Of a DNA stretch of 64,000 nt, positions 1-11,939 are shown in pieces. The notes under the pieces were generated by a model. That model made no database searches and was not told the DNA's origin. It saw nothing but the letters and a program-made list of their open reading frames with translations. Both the position numbers and the translations under genes were made by a program. The stretch's first letter is position 1. Each line of letters starts with the position of its first letter. The stretch covers positions 39,511,039 through 39,575,038 of the forward strand of contig OY997590.1 of the NCBI GenBank assembly GCA_963921825.1, in the 5' to 3' direction. The stretch is from Erodium maritimum. Taxonomy: Eukaryota; Streptophyta; Magnoliopsida; Geraniales; Geraniaceae.

Positions 1-1245
1 CATAACGAATCGACCATGTCGATTCTAAACTTTCCGTCGTCTATGTCACTTTATTTTTATCTCCGATATCCTGATTGAGATAAGGCATAGAGCCGTCATC
101 CTTATTATTCTCAATCACTGTTCCTTGATATATGAGATGACTGAATATATGATACCAAGTATCATGTGCATGGCCATGCTATTTTTTCAGTCACTCTCGA
201 TCAAGCGGCCGAGAACCAATATCAATCCCAAGACTCCAAGCCTTGTCTCGATCCGTAAAGTCCTATTCACTTCCGGGCACATGACCCAAAACCCAGTTTT
301 GGTCATGTCCCGAGACAACTCCCTTTTGGCCATTCTCCATAAATGTGTCAATGAGTTTCATCCTCCGGTGTGACCCTTAGGTTTATGCATGTCAATAGAT
401 CAACGTAAAATCCCATTTTACTTGATCCTATTTAAGTGGCAACTAACGAGACTTTAGTATTGCCTGACACTACATAACGAATCGACCCTGTCGATTCTAA
501 CCTTTCCGTCGTCCCTGTCATTATCCTTTTATCTCCGATATCCTGATTGAGATAAGGCATAGAGCCGTCATCCTTATTATTCTCAATCATCGTTCCTTGA
601 TATGTGAGATGACTGAAGATATGATACCCAGTATCATGTGCATGGCCATGCTATTCTTCCAGTCACTCTCGATCAAGCGGCCGAGAACCGATATCTTTCC
701 CATACCTTAGTATGAGGGATAAATCCCTTAGCCGTCTTTCGTGTCACTCATGTAGCCCGTCCCCAAGCCAATCCTGGCCGTTATGGAAGCCCTGTTACGG
801 ACAACGTTAGGCTCAGGTCAAACTCAGTTGTTCACTACATAGCGATCACAAAGACTCCTTGGTCTAAGGATACATGACAAGCTACAACACTGAATATGTT
901 CATGACTTAATCTATGGGACATATTCAGGGCGGGTCGTCCAATATCATGTCCCACATGATATCTATGATCAGACTCCGGAATCTCATTCCAATGACTAAC
1001 AGAACGTAAGCCATAAAGAGCCATCTTTCATACTAGTCGCTTCTAGTGAAGCTTTGTTGACTAGGGACCCATCGAGTGTGATCTATCTCGATCTATGGTT
1101 CTATTCGCATGGTGGGCATATATCAGAGCACACATCGATATATTACTCCAACCCATAAGTAATATAAAGCCGCTTTAATTTTATTGCTAACGATGATATA
1201 TGCATTTGGACATTTAGGATTGAACTACGGGCACTAAGACTAACA
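1..1245 (-). repeat. Partial Copia LTR, inverted copy
   Basis: The reverse complement of this stretch starts TGTTAGTCTTAGTGCCCGTA at 1245 and follows the LTR seen at 14867-16554, so it is another copy of the same Copia LTR on the minus strand, running off the left window edge. A block of about 470 bases repeats inside it (starting near 1 and near 474), so its internal order differs from the other copies. The base just right of 1245 is not the polypurine tract seen at 14857-14866, so this is either the 5' LTR of an element lying to the left or a solo LTR. It is a fossil; the other end is outside the window. Confidence 0.85.
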
Positions 1246-1261
1246 AAAGGATCCCTACTGA

Positions 1262-1875
1262 ACCCTACCTAGAAGAATGCTTGATTCGATGGCAGCAGAC
1301 CCCGAGAAGACACGGCGATTGCATTCTAACCAAATATGCCAAAGACACAACAACCTGATACTAGTCCACTCAGACCTCAGCCTCCGTAGTCACACCAGAA
1401 AGGTCCAAGAAACAAGAAAAAGAGCTTGCGACTGCGGAAGAACACCCATGACTCCCCACCATCACAAGACCAGAGACCAGACCCTCCAGGTCCACGAGCA
1501 AGCGACAAAAAAGTGCATAGAGTCCTCCCTACCTGAACCACATATCACACACCTCCACTAGACTAAAGGAATCGACACACCCTATTCGACCAAGAAGGAA
1601 ATAGTGGGAACCCCATCATGAGCAAACAACCAGGGAAACAAATGGATCTTGGGAGGAACTAGGGTAGACCAGATCACAAAAGCATAAGGTGCGGCCCCAT
1701 AATCCACCCAACCAGCGACAACCTGAAAAGCTCTACCTGTAGAGAACCCTCTCGGATCCCAAGACCAGGCCAATGAATCTAGGCGCTCGCGTATCACTCG
1801 AAACCCAACCAGGTAAACCCTTATCTTCTTCAACACCTCAGCATCCCGGACCCAAAGATCCCTACCAAACATAAA
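1262..1875 (-). pseudogene. LINE ORF2 3' fragment (zf-RVT region)
   Basis: The minus strand translates to the C-terminal part of a plant L1-type ORF2. From 1875 leftward it shows the zf-RVT entry motif VPPKIHLFPWL followed by GVPT, then in other frames a cysteine-bearing stretch and the closing motif WHIWLECNRRVF. Motifs fall in at least two frames, with a frame break near 1580 and stops further on, so this is a dead fragment. Endonuclease and reverse transcriptase are absent. The inverted Copia LTR at 1-1245 abuts its 3' side and probably interrupted it. Confidence 0.65.
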
Positions 1876-2187
1876 AACTCATTCCCCATCCGCAAAAAAA
1901 CTCTACTATATTAAATATGATACATATTTATGCATAAGTAAATAAATATTAAATAAGCTATCTAAAAAATCTAGTCAGGTTTTGAAAAGTAAGCGCCAAG
2001 TTTGACTCATTTAATAAACAATTTTTACTTTGAGTTTGTGTTCGTTCAATCTCGATTATACCGTACTTTATTTGTGTATTTAACCAATCGAGTTGGAATC
2101 GATGTTAATATCTCTAATCGTTCACGCCCCCAATACTTATATACATACCCCTCGTTGATTAATTTTTTTTAAGCGAGATGATGTTAT
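1876..2187. other. AT-rich stretch without a gene
   Basis: About 310 bases of AT-rich DNA between the LINE scrap and the Copia element. No coding signal, RNA gene or repeat was recognised. Its last five bases, GTTAT (2183-2187), are the left copy of the Copia target-site duplication. Confidence 0.7.
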
Positions 2188-2471
2188 TGTTAGTCTTAGT
2201 GCCCGTAGTTCAATCCTAAATGTCCAAATATATATATCATCGTTAACAATAAAATTAAAGCGGCTTTATTTTACTTATGTGTTGGAGTAATATATCGATG
2301 TGTACTCTGATCTATGCCCACAATGCGAATAGAACCATAGATCGAGATAGATCACACTCGATAGGTCCCTAGTCAAGAAAGCTTCACTAAAAGCGACTAG
2401 TATGAAAGATAGCTCTTTATGGCTTACATTCTATTAGTCATTGGAATGAGATTCCGGAGTCTCATCATAGA
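2188..2471 (+). repeat. Copia 5' LTR, left part
   Basis: Matches 14867-15150 of the 3' LTR. It ends with ATAGA (2467-2471), the left copy of the target duplication made by the Gypsy insertion; the LTR resumes at 8318. Confidence 0.93.
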
Positions 2472-3310
2472 TGATGAGGACGCTATCACTAACATTCCTG
2501 CTATGCGATCAGCACCGGACGTCGAAGCTATTAGTACTTTATCCGAGCCCGAAGAAGAAGCTATCAGCAACATTCCTATTATGCGATCAGTACCAAGGAC
2601 AAGATCAGGAACTAAAGCATTACATGAAGAATTCAACAAGAAAGTGGAGAATTTAATTGAGCATGGGGAACTCCAAGAAGACGTGATCACCAAGGAAAAT
2701 CAAGAAGGCATTCAAGAACAATTCAAGACTTCAACAAATCTGTTTTTGCCTCTACTTCAAGGAATTAAAGAAGCCAACTTATTCATCATTTCCAAAGGAG
2801 ATTCAGCCCCTCAAACCACTCAAGAACATTAAATAGCCAAGGTATGCATTTAAATTCAGATTATTAATGAGTTACTTTTGCTGTTTTGCAGATTCCAAGC
2901 ATTTAGTTTATCAAGAGTCATTTAGCATTAATTGAGTCAAATGTAATCAATTTTAGACCCTTGAAGGTCACTTGTTGCTGGACTATTTAATAAAGTCCCT
3001 TCTCAGCATGTATTATGCAAGTTTTATGAAATAAAAATTCGAGTTTTCTTCTGGGAAGAACTTATCACATTCAACCTTCTTGTGTGCGAAGCCTTGAAGT
3101 TGTTTGTTCGACTTATCACAGAATTTCCATAATCTGTGTGGCGTCATTCAATCCACCATCTATCCTCCTAGTTACTTCGATTCTTCAAAAAGTGTTGTAC
3201 GACCAGTTGAAGCAATCTCCATCATCGACTCCATCTTCATCCATTGGAACCTTAGAAAGTGTTGTACGACCAGCTAAGGTTCTCCATCCTACCACCATGT
3301 TCATGTATCA
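2472..3310 (+). repeat. CRM-like Gypsy 5' LTR
   Basis: An 839-bp LTR ending TATCA two bases before the primer site. Its first 360 bases carry an open frame starting DDEDAITNIP, the same protein text that forms the C-terminal end of the pol frame in the related copy at 62.5-64.0 kb, so the LTR overlaps coding sequence. Confidence 0.9.
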
Positions 3311-3312
3311 TC

Positions 3313-3324
3313 TGGTATCAGAGC
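3313..3324 (+). promoter_or_regulatory. Primer binding site, initiator Met tRNA
   Basis: TGGTATCAGAGC directly after the 5' LTR and a two-base spacer, complementary to the 3' end of plant initiator methionine tRNA. It primes minus-strand cDNA synthesis in this family. Confidence 0.92.
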
Positions 3325-3557
3325 TAAACGCTCCAAATCAGGTTTTATCTCTCCCTTTTATTATTAATTTCGTTTTTATCTTTTGCTGCTGTTCTAGTTT
3401 CAAAAAAAGAAGAGAAAAGAAGAAGTTTTGAGCAGAACTCAAATCTGTCCAGATTTGTATTTCTTAGTTTGTTGTCTCATCAATTTCGTTTTATTGACTT
3501 TTCAACTTCCTTTGCACTTGATTTGTTTGTTTGTGAGAAACATCAAATTTTAGGACT

Positions 3558-4590
3558 ATGGAAGAACAAGGGGATGTAAACATGGCTCAGATTCTTGCTA
3601 TCATCCAAGACCTTGGAAATCGATTGACAAGAATTGAACAGCCACCACGACCAGCACGTAGAAATTCCATTCGAAATGTGAATGTTCCAAGAATGAATCA
3701 AAATGAAGATGAACCAGATTCTGAAGATAATGACCAACCAGATCTTTATCAAAACCCAAGGCCAAGGAGACAATACAATTATGATCGAGGCCGAGAAGAG
3801 GATGCTAGGCATGGAAACAATGATATCAAGCTCAATGCTCCAACTTTTGCAGGGAAGGTCAATCCAAAAGCTTATCTTGATTGGGAGAGACGTATGGAGT
3901 ATATATTTGAATACTACAACTACTCGGAGCAAATGAAAGTATCCCTAGCTGCTGCCCAACTTACTAAAGGTGCTTTGGCTTGGTGGGACAGAGATGTGTC
4001 CGAGAGAAGGAGGCATAGGCATGGTCAGATTGCAACTTGGGAGGACATGAGATTCATCATGGGGAGGAGATATGTTCCAACCTATTATTACCGAAGCCTA
4101 CAACAAAAGTTCAGAAAGCTTTCTCAAGGGAATAAATCAGTGCGGGAATATTTTGATGAGTTTGAGACACTTCGAAACAGGTTAGAATCTGAAAATTCAG
4201 AGGAGTCTCTAATGACTCAATTTCTAGATGGTCTTCATGATAGAACTGCTAGAAAGGTGGAAAGGAAAACCTACCATGATTTGGAAGAATTGTTGCACCT
4301 TGCTGCACAAGATGAACAACACATTAAGAGGAAGACAGCTTCTACTAATCGAAACAAGAATTCTTGGGCATCCCAACCACCAAAAATGCTAGACAAAGGA
4401 AAGCTTGATGAGATGCACCAAATATTCAAAGGAAAGCTACCAAAATCATCAAAAGGAAGCAAACCAGAGCAAGGTAAGGATTTAATTCAAAGAACTCGTG
4501 ACATTACTTGTTTTAAATGTCAGGGAAAATGACACTATGCACGAGAATGTCCAAACCAGCGAGTGATGATCCTCAAGGCTAATAGAGAAT
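3558..4590 (+). pseudogene. gag: Gypsy gag fossil
   Basis: The frame opens MEEQGDVNMAQILAI with a short coiled-coil-like N-terminus, then an acidic and arginine-rich stretch. The retrotransposon gag core begins near residue 95 (APTFAGKVNPKAYLDWERRM ... ALAWWDRDV) and runs to about residue 260. A CCHC zinc knuckle (CFKCQGK, then HYAREC) lies around 4510-4555, which would bind the element RNA. Gag forms the virus-like particle. The start fits: it lies about 230 bases after the primer site. Fossil within a broken element. Confidence 0.85.
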
Positions 4591-4755
4591 ACGAGTCTCA
4601 AGATTAGGAAGAAGAAAGAGATGAATCCGAAGAAGATATTATCGATTATGCAGAAAACGGAGATCTACTAGTCATAAGGAGAGCTCTAAGCTCACTCTTT
4701 GATCCCTAGACTATTCAACGAGAAAACATCTTTCACTCTCGATGCAACATAAATT

Positions 4756-7673
4756 CTAAGGTATGTAGCTTGATTATTGATGGAGGTTCATGTACTAACA
4801 TGGCTAGTAAGTATTTGGTTGATAAGCTATGTCTTCAAAGGACAAATCACCCTCGACCATATCGGCTGAAATGGCTCAATGATGCCTCTGAGCTCAAGAT
4901 CTCCGAGCAAGTCACTATACCTTTCAACATAGGCAAATATGCAGATCAAGTTGTGTGTGATGTAGTTCCAATGCAAGCTGGTCATCTTCTTCTAGGACGA
5001 CCATGGCAGTTTGATAAAGAAACTATACACAATGGAAGGACCAACTACTACTCCTTCACTCACAACAACAAGAAGCACACTTTGGCTCCTCTTACTCCAC
5101 AATAAGTGCATGAAATGCAGATATCTATGTCAAAGGAGCTAAGTTAGACAAAACCAACCTTTATATTACACCTTCTATTGTTTTGAAATCTCTTGATTCA
5201 TCAAATAAGGTGCTACTAATGATCTTTAAGAAGGTTTGTTTTCAGGTCAAGAAGAGCATGAATTATCTCCCGAGATGCTTGAACTATTAGAGAAATTTAA
5301 AGAGGTGTTTCCCGAGGAGATACCACCAGGTCTGCCACCAATAAGAGGAATTGAGCACCAAATTGATCTTGTTCCGGGTGTACCATTGCCAAACAGGCCA
5401 GCTTATAGAGTTAATCCCAAAGAGGCGCAAGAGCTAGAAAAGCAAGTTCAAGATCTCATGTCAAAAGGTTATATTCGTGAAAGTCTTAGCCCATGTGCAG
5501 TACCTGTCCTTCTAGCGCCTAAGAAAGATGGAACATGGAGGATGTGTGTTGATTGTCGAGCCATCAACAATATCTCCGTCAAGTATAGGCATCCAATTCC
5601 GAGGCTTGATGATATGTTAGACGAGCTAAATGGAGCTACAATATTCTCTAAGATTGATTTGAGGAGTGGCTACCATCAAGTCAGAATGAAGGAAGGAGAT
5701 GAATGGAAAACAACGTTTAAAACAAAGCAAGGTTTATATGAGTGGCTGGTCATGCCATTTGGACTCACAAACGCTCCAAGTACATTCATGAGACTCATGA
5801 ATCATGTCTTAAGGGCATACATCAGTAAGTTTGTGGTAGTATATTTCGATGATATATTGGTTTATAGTTCTAACCTTGTAGATCATTTAAACCACATCGA
5901 ACAAGTTCTAGAGACACTCCGAGCTGAAAATCTCTATGCAAATCTTAAGAAATGCTCATTTTGCACTGATTAAGTTGTGTTTTTAGGATTTGTTGTAAGC
6001 TCGCAGGGATTGAAGGTTGATGAGGAGAAAATCAAAGCCATTCAAGATTGGCCTACTCCAACCACCATTGGACATGTTAGAAGCTTCCATGGATTGGCCA
6101 GCTTCTATAGAAGATTTGTGAAGGATTTTAGCACCATTGCTGCCCCTTTGACCGCTGTGATTAAAAAGAATGTGGAGTTTAAATGGGGTCAAGCACAAGA
6201 GGAAGCATTCCAAAAGCTCAAAGATAGCCTTACACATGCATCTGTTTTGGTATTACCTAACTTTGATAACACATTTGAAATTGAATGTGATGCTTCAGGT
6301 ACAGGTATAGGCGCTGTCCTAACTCAAGGGGGGAAACCAATAGCATATTTTAGTGAGAAACTCAATTGAGCTGCCCTTAATTACCCTACCTATGACAAAG
6401 AGCTTTATGCTTTGGTAAGATCTCTTGAAACTTGGAAACATTATCTATTATCCAAAGAGTTTGTTATTCATACAGATCATGAGACCCTCAAGCACGTAAG
6501 AGGACAGACCACTCTTAAAAAAAGACATGCGAAGTGGCTTGAGTTTATAGAGACTTTTCCATATGTGATCAAGTACAAGAAAGGCAAGGAAAACGTCGTA
6601 GCTGATGCACTATCAAGGAGACATGCTCTAATTTGCACAATGGAGGCAAAAATCATGGGATTTGAGGATATCAAGAGTTTATATGAAACTGATCCAGATT
6701 TCAAAGAAGCTTTCAAGGAGACAAGCAAAGCTGCGTATGGATCATTTTATCAACAAGATGGATTCTTATTCAAGGATAGAAGGCTTTGAATACCACAAGG
6801 ATCTATGAGAGATTTGTTGATCAGAGAAGCACATGGAGGAGGGCTTATGGGACACTTTGGTCGAGACAAAACTCTAAGTGTGCTTATGGGTCATTTCTTT
6901 TGGCAACACTTGAAGAGAGATGTGGAGAGGTTATGTGCTAAATGCATCACTTGCTTAAAGGCAAAATCCAGGTCACATCCTAATGGTTTATATATGCCTT
7001 TGCCTATTCCTAACCTACCATGGGTAGACATTTCTATGGATTTTGTTTTAGGTCTGCCAAAGATCAACCACAAGGACTACATTTTTGTGGTAGTGGATAG
7101 ATTTTCCAAAATGGCTCATTTCATCCCATGCAACAAGACTAATGATGCTACTCAAATTGCGGATCTCTTTTTCAAAGAAGTAGTATGTTTGCATGGATTG
7201 CCTTGGACAATTGTATCAGATCGTGATACCAAATTTCTAGCCCATTTCTGGAAAACTTTATGGAGAAAGTTGGGAACAAAGCTGCTCTTCTCAACTACAT
7301 GTCATCCACAAACAGATGGCCAAACTGAGGTAGTAAATCGGACTCTTTCAACATTGTTGAGAGCCACATTGGGTAAGAATTTAAAGCATTGGTTATCTTG
7401 TTTACCATTTATTTAGTTTGCTTACAATCATGCCAAACATTCTGCTACTAAATTCTCTCCTTTTGAAATTGTTTATGGCTTTAACCCTACTACTCCTTTA
7501 GATCTTGTATCTTTGCCTCAAGGTGTTATTTCTAGTGAAGGAGAAAGCAGAGCAGATTTTATCAAGAAACTCCATCAAAAGGTCAAAGAAAGTTTGGAGA
7601 AAAGGACCGATAAATACAAGCAACAAGCTGATAAACATCGAAAAGATATCATCTTTGAACCAGGAGACTTGGT
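4756..7673 (+). pseudogene. pol: Gypsy pol fossil: protease, RT, RNase H, integrase
   Basis: Domains read in Gypsy order: aspartic protease around 4760-5100 (IIDGGSCTN), reverse transcriptase about 5290-5970 with [12 protein letters not shown] and the catalytic YFDD, RNase H about 6270-6630 ([13 protein letters not shown]), integrase zinc and core domains about 6800-7400 ([41 protein letters not shown]-type text read here as [10 protein letters not shown]), then the start of the integrase C-terminal domain (FEPGDLV) near 7660. The region is broken in several places. In the related copy at 62.5-64.0 kb the reading frame continues into the LTR. Confidence 0.88.
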
Positions 7674-8312
7674 ATGCGATCAGCACCGGACGTCGAAGCT
7701 ATTAGTACTTTATCCGAGCCCAAAGAAGAAGCTATCAGCAACATTCCTATTATGCGATCAGTACCAAGGACAAGATCAGGAACTAAAGCATTACATGAAG
7801 AATTCAACAAGAAAGTGGAGAATTTAATTGAGCATGGGGAACTCCAAGAAGACGTGATCACCAAGGAAAATCAAGAAGGCATTCAAGAACAATTCAAGAC
7901 TTCAACAAATCTGTTTTTGCCTCTACTTCAAGGAATTAAAGAAGCCAACTTATTCATCATTTCCAAAGGAGATTCAGCCCCTCAAACCACTCAAGAACAT
8001 TAAATAGCCAAGGTATTATGCAAGTTTTATGAAATAAAAATTCGAGTTTTCTTCTGGGAAGAACTTATCACATTCAACCTTCTTGTGTGCGAAGCCTTGA
8101 AGTTGTTTGTTCGACTTATCACAGACTTTCCATAATCTGTGTGGCGTCATTCAATCCACCATCTATCCTCCTGTTACTTCGATTCTTCGAAAAAAGTGTT
8201 GTACGACCAGTTGAAGCAATCTCCATCATCGACTCCATTCATCCATTGGAACCTTAGAAAGTGTTGTACGACCAGCTAAGGTTCTCCATCCTACCACCAC
8301 GTTCCTGTATCA
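7674..8312 (+). repeat. CRM-like Gypsy 3' LTR
   Basis: Near-identical to the matching parts of the 5' LTR at 2472-3310, ending TGTATCA at 8312 against the ATAGA duplication. It is shorter than the 5' copy. Confidence 0.88.
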
Positions 8313-8317
8313 ATAGA

Positions 8318-9447
8318 TATCATGTGGGACATGATATTGGACGACCCGCCCTGAATATGTACCATAGATTAAGTCATGAACATATTCAGCGTCGTAGCTT
8401 GTCATGTATCCTTAGACCAAGGAGTCTTTGTGATCGTTATGTAGTCAGTAACTGAGTTTGACCTGAGCCTAACGTTGTCTGTAACAGGGCTCCATAACGG
8501 CCATGATTGGCTTGGGGACGGGCTACATGAGTGACACGAAAGACAGCTAAGGGATTTATCCCTCATACTGAGGTATGGGAAAGATATATGTTCTCAGCCA
8601 CTTGATTGAGAGTGACTGAAAGAATAGCATGACCATGCACATGATACTGGGTATCATATATTCCGTCATCTCACATATCAAGGAACGATGATTGAGAATA
8701 ATAATGATGGCGGCTCTATGCCCTATCTCAATTAGAATATCGGAGATAAAAGGATAGTGACATAGAGGACGGAAAGGTTAGAATCTTGGTATTGATCGCG
8801 TCGGATAATGTTGGACATTTCCGGTATGGAAGGCTTGGTGGCGATAAGCGTGTCACAGGACCTCGTTGGGAATGGCCACGGGCCATGTTCAAAGAGGCCC
8901 ATGGAACCAAGTCCCATTGAACTAATTAATCAAGTCTTGATTAATTAGTACTAAGTAAGCAAGACAAGGATTAAGGTGTTGGTGATTCACCACCTAACCC
9001 TATCTTGTCAGCCATACTTTGTCCTATTTACACCTTACTTGTCACCATGCTTGTCCCATGCCTTTAGTTGGACAAGTATGAGGTTTGTTATGTTTAAGTC
9101 AACTTTTTTCAACATAACAAACACAAGACAAGAATAGGAAACACTCCTTCTCCCTCCTCTCCCTTGCAATTTCGGCCAAGGCAAGCTCTCACCTCCATTT
9201 TTGTGTTCTTGAGTCCTCAAAGAGAAGAACTACGTGGCTTTGATTACCGTGTGGATACTTAGGCGTCTTGGAGACTCAACCCAATCATTCGTGACCCGGT
9301 GTTTTTGTTTTGGTAAGAAATAGTGCTGAATTTTTCTCTTGTGAATCCATTCTTTGTTAGTTGTTTCATGGTTTTAATCGTCTCTTGGTTTTCATTGATA
9401 TTCCGCTGCGAGTTGGTTCATCTCCAACCCTACCTCGAGACCCAACA
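8318..9447 (+). repeat. Copia 5' LTR, right part
   Basis: Continuation of the Copia 5' LTR after the Gypsy insertion, ending CCCAACA at 9447 one base before the primer site. It aligns with 15151-16554 of the 3' LTR, though the two LTRs differ in total length. Confidence 0.9.
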
Positions 9448-9448
9448 G

Positions 9449-9459
9449 TGGTATCAGAG
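9449..9459 (+). promoter_or_regulatory. Copia primer binding site, initiator Met tRNA
   Basis: TGGTATCAGAG one base after the 5' LTR end. Same tRNA primer class as the Gypsy elements in this window. Confidence 0.9.
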
Positions 9460-11338
9460 TCGTGCGACCTTCGGGATTCATAAGACGGTGTTCAAAGTTT
9501 CGGTTTTGACATGTTAATTTGCCAAATTGTTTGATAACATGTTTTAAATTCTTTTTTATGGATTTAATGCATGTAAAATGGATTTTTGAAATTATTTCAA
9601 ATCTGGAAATTTTGAATATTTTTTTATTTTTCGGGTCTCGGGAGCAGGACTCTCGGGGAGCCGAAACTGGGACCAAACGGGGCTCCGTTGGACGGAGATA
9701 GGCCAAGCATGACCATTGGATGGTTGATATGCCAAGGCTAAACCGTTTTGTTAGTTATGACGAGTTTGGAACCTTCATGACGAACTCAAAGATCAAATGT
9801 TCAAAAGTTTTATTTTTGAACGGTTTTGATAAACTGAGCACCAAAAAAATTTGAAACTTGGCTATTAATTAAAACCGGAAAATCACATGATGTTTGATAA
9901 CATGCTTGTTTGATAACACGATGTGTGATGTGATGTTGGCATGGTGTACATAATAGCCCCAAGCTCGATTTAATTATTTATCGCTTTTCACGGCCTGCGA
10001 GCCGTTAAAGTTAGCGTGTAATTATTTTGTCGAGGTGTGGTCGTCGAACCACTTATTTTTAATATTTATTAATTCCCGACCGGCGAGTCGTGTGTTAAAT
10101 TTTAATATTTTTCTCAAGATGAAGAAAGGGCGAAAAGGTCATTTGGTGGCTTTTCTGGTGTTGTCATCGGCTTGGAGTCGGTGGAGCTCAAGAAATTAGT
10201 GGGAGTTAGTTTAGGGGGCTATTATGTGCACATTTATCGCTTTATGCTTGGTTTAGTTTATGCATGATTAATTATAGGGGTAACCCTATATCCTAACCCC
10301 ATTTGAGATTTGTTTTTCAATTCCTAACCTAGGTTTACCTTTGGTGACATTTCCCAATTGTCACCTTTCAATTTTTTGCAGAAAGTATCAAAATTCGTCA
10401 ACACCGACGATTCCGTTAGTTTTTTGCCTACGTGTCGGCCACGTGTCATCACGGTGAAGTGACACGTGGCAAAAAAACTAACGGAATCGTCAAAATAAAC
10501 GGTAAACGATACTTTCTGCAAAAAATTGAAAGGTGACAGTTGGGAAATGTCACCAAAGGTAAACCTGCGTTAGGAATTGAAAAACAAAGCTCAAATGGGG
10601 TTAGGATACAGGGTTTCCCCTTACTTCTATGTGTTTTAGAATTGCATGCTTAACTTTATTTACCAAGCATATCATCTCACATGCAAATATAAAATTGGAA
10701 TTTTAATCCTTGTGTGTGAGGCCTTAGGATCATCATTACATTGGATGTAGTTGACGGGTTCGAAGGAAGAATTACATTGGATGTAATTGGAGGCATCATT
10801 ACATTTGGAATGTAGTTGATGTGCTCATCGCATCTAGGATGTGCCAAAAATTTTAAACACAACCGGACAAGTAAAAACGGGTCATTTCCGATACCTCCCA
10901 ATTATCAACACCTTGCTACTTCTCCGTCTTATGCGTGTCGTGCACCTTAGAGGAGCATCCATGGGAAAGCGGGGTAGTAGATTAGGACGACATATGTGGG
11001 TGTCGTGCGCCTTAGCGGAGCACCTACATAGTGGTGGGTCGTGGTTGAAAATTGGTGGACCCGACTACGATTCTCAGCTAGGGTTCAGCTAGGGTATCAG
11101 ATAGGGTAAGTCATGTACTTAAGTACATACCCTAGCCAAGAGTCACATTGGATGTGATTGGACGGGGTCTTACCTACATAGCTCGATTGAGTGGTGAGCC
11201 TTTTTTCAGCTTGATCGAGCGAATCAAGGATCTTGGTTTTAGATTCTAAAGGTATAGAATCGATTGTTGGTGTTTAAGCTTGATCTTCATAAAATTTATT
11301 CAGTTTACTAATTCAATTTTATGTGTTGTAGATCAAAT
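9460..11338 (+). other. Copia untranslated leader
   Basis: A long stretch between primer site and gag without a convincing coding region. It holds the MITE at 10277-10620 and otherwise AT-rich leader sequence, including three short GATTACATTTGGATGTAATT-type partial repeats near 10735-10815. Removing the MITE leaves a leader of about 1.5 kb. Confidence 0.7.
10277..10620. mobile_element. Mutator-like MITE, 344 bp
   Basis: Almost the whole element is one inverted repeat. The left end GGGGTAACCCTATATCCTAA and the reverse complement of the right end GGGGAAACCCTGTATCCTAA match closely, and the arms continue to near 10420 and 10470 around a centre containing CACGTGTC and its complement. The flanks are TTAATTATA (10268-10276) and TTACTTCTA (10621-10629), a 9-bp duplication with two mismatches. 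Long terminal inverted repeats plus a 9-bp duplication are the hallmark of non-autonomous Mutator-like elements. No coding capacity. It inserted into the Copia leader after the Copia integrated. Confidence 0.85.
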
Positions 11339-11932
11339 GGCAAATTCAGCGAACATTAATAGTTTGTTATTAAAAACCATTCTTGACAGGGTCAAGCTAA
11401 ATGGGACAAACTATTTGGACTGGTACAAAATTTTGAGGATAGTCCTCAAGTTTGAACGCAAAAAAAAATATGTACTTGACAAGGCTGTCTCTAAGACCAT
11501 ATCAGAGTTACATGAAGTGTCATTAACTACTAAGAAGAATATCAGGGATCTGGGATCCAAGGATATTCTGATGGTCAACAAGTGAATTGGAAGTGGCAAG
11601 GGCGCGACCAATGCACACTTGGCGGGAAAGATGAGACACCTGAGAATGTCTTCTTCTACTGCCAAGAGCCTGGTCATTGGAACCGGGATTATAGGAAGTT
11701 CACCGTTGATCTGAAGAAGGGCAGTGGGACTGCGCCTTCATCAGATAGCCTGGATGATCTGAAGAAGGGCAGTAGGACTGCGCCTTCATCAGGAAACCTG
11801 GATGATCTAAGGAAGGGCGGTGGGATTGTGCCTTCATCCGTTATTAACTCTATAGAGCTACATCTCTCTACTTCCAAAAATTTATGGGTATTAGATACCA
11901 GGACTGAATCTCACACATGCACTAACGTATAG
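11339..11932 (+). pseudogene. gag: Copia gag fossil
   Basis: Opens MANSANINSLLLKTILDRV followed by LNGTNYLDWYKILRIVL, the Copia gag N-terminal pattern. A zinc-knuckle remnant (CQEPGHWNRDYRKF) lies near 11660-11700, followed by three copies of a protein repeat around DLKKGSGTAPSS (about 11708-11830) and then the protease entry LWVLDT. Much of the usual gag core is not visible. Broken. Confidence 0.75.
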
Positions 11933-11939
11933 TGGCTGA

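Larger units (their letters stand above)
2472..8312 (+). mobile_element. Ty3/Gypsy chromovirus, CRM-like, nested in Copia LTR
   Basis: Runs from TGATGAGG at 2472 to TGTATCA at 8312, flanked by ATAGA at 2467-2471 and 8313-8317. The uninterrupted sister LTR reads straight across this site near 15145, which confirms the insertion. Order is LTR, initiator-Met primer site, gag, protease, reverse transcriptase, RNase H, integrase, LTR, the Gypsy order. Reverse transcriptase wording such as [25 protein letters not shown] and [11 protein letters not shown] resembles the CRM chromovirus clade; this assignment is from memory of the family, not a search. The element is broken, with about half a dozen breaks. 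LTRs look nearly identical, roughly 1 percent apart by eye, so it is young compared with its host Copia. Confidence 0.92.

Noticed and set aside
1277-1561. Plus-strand open frame of 94 codons
   Set aside because: Antisense of LINE ORF2 C-terminal text, which explains the sequence better.
3084-3431. 115-codon open frame crossing the LTR and primer site
   Set aside because: It covers non-coding LTR and leader; chance frame.
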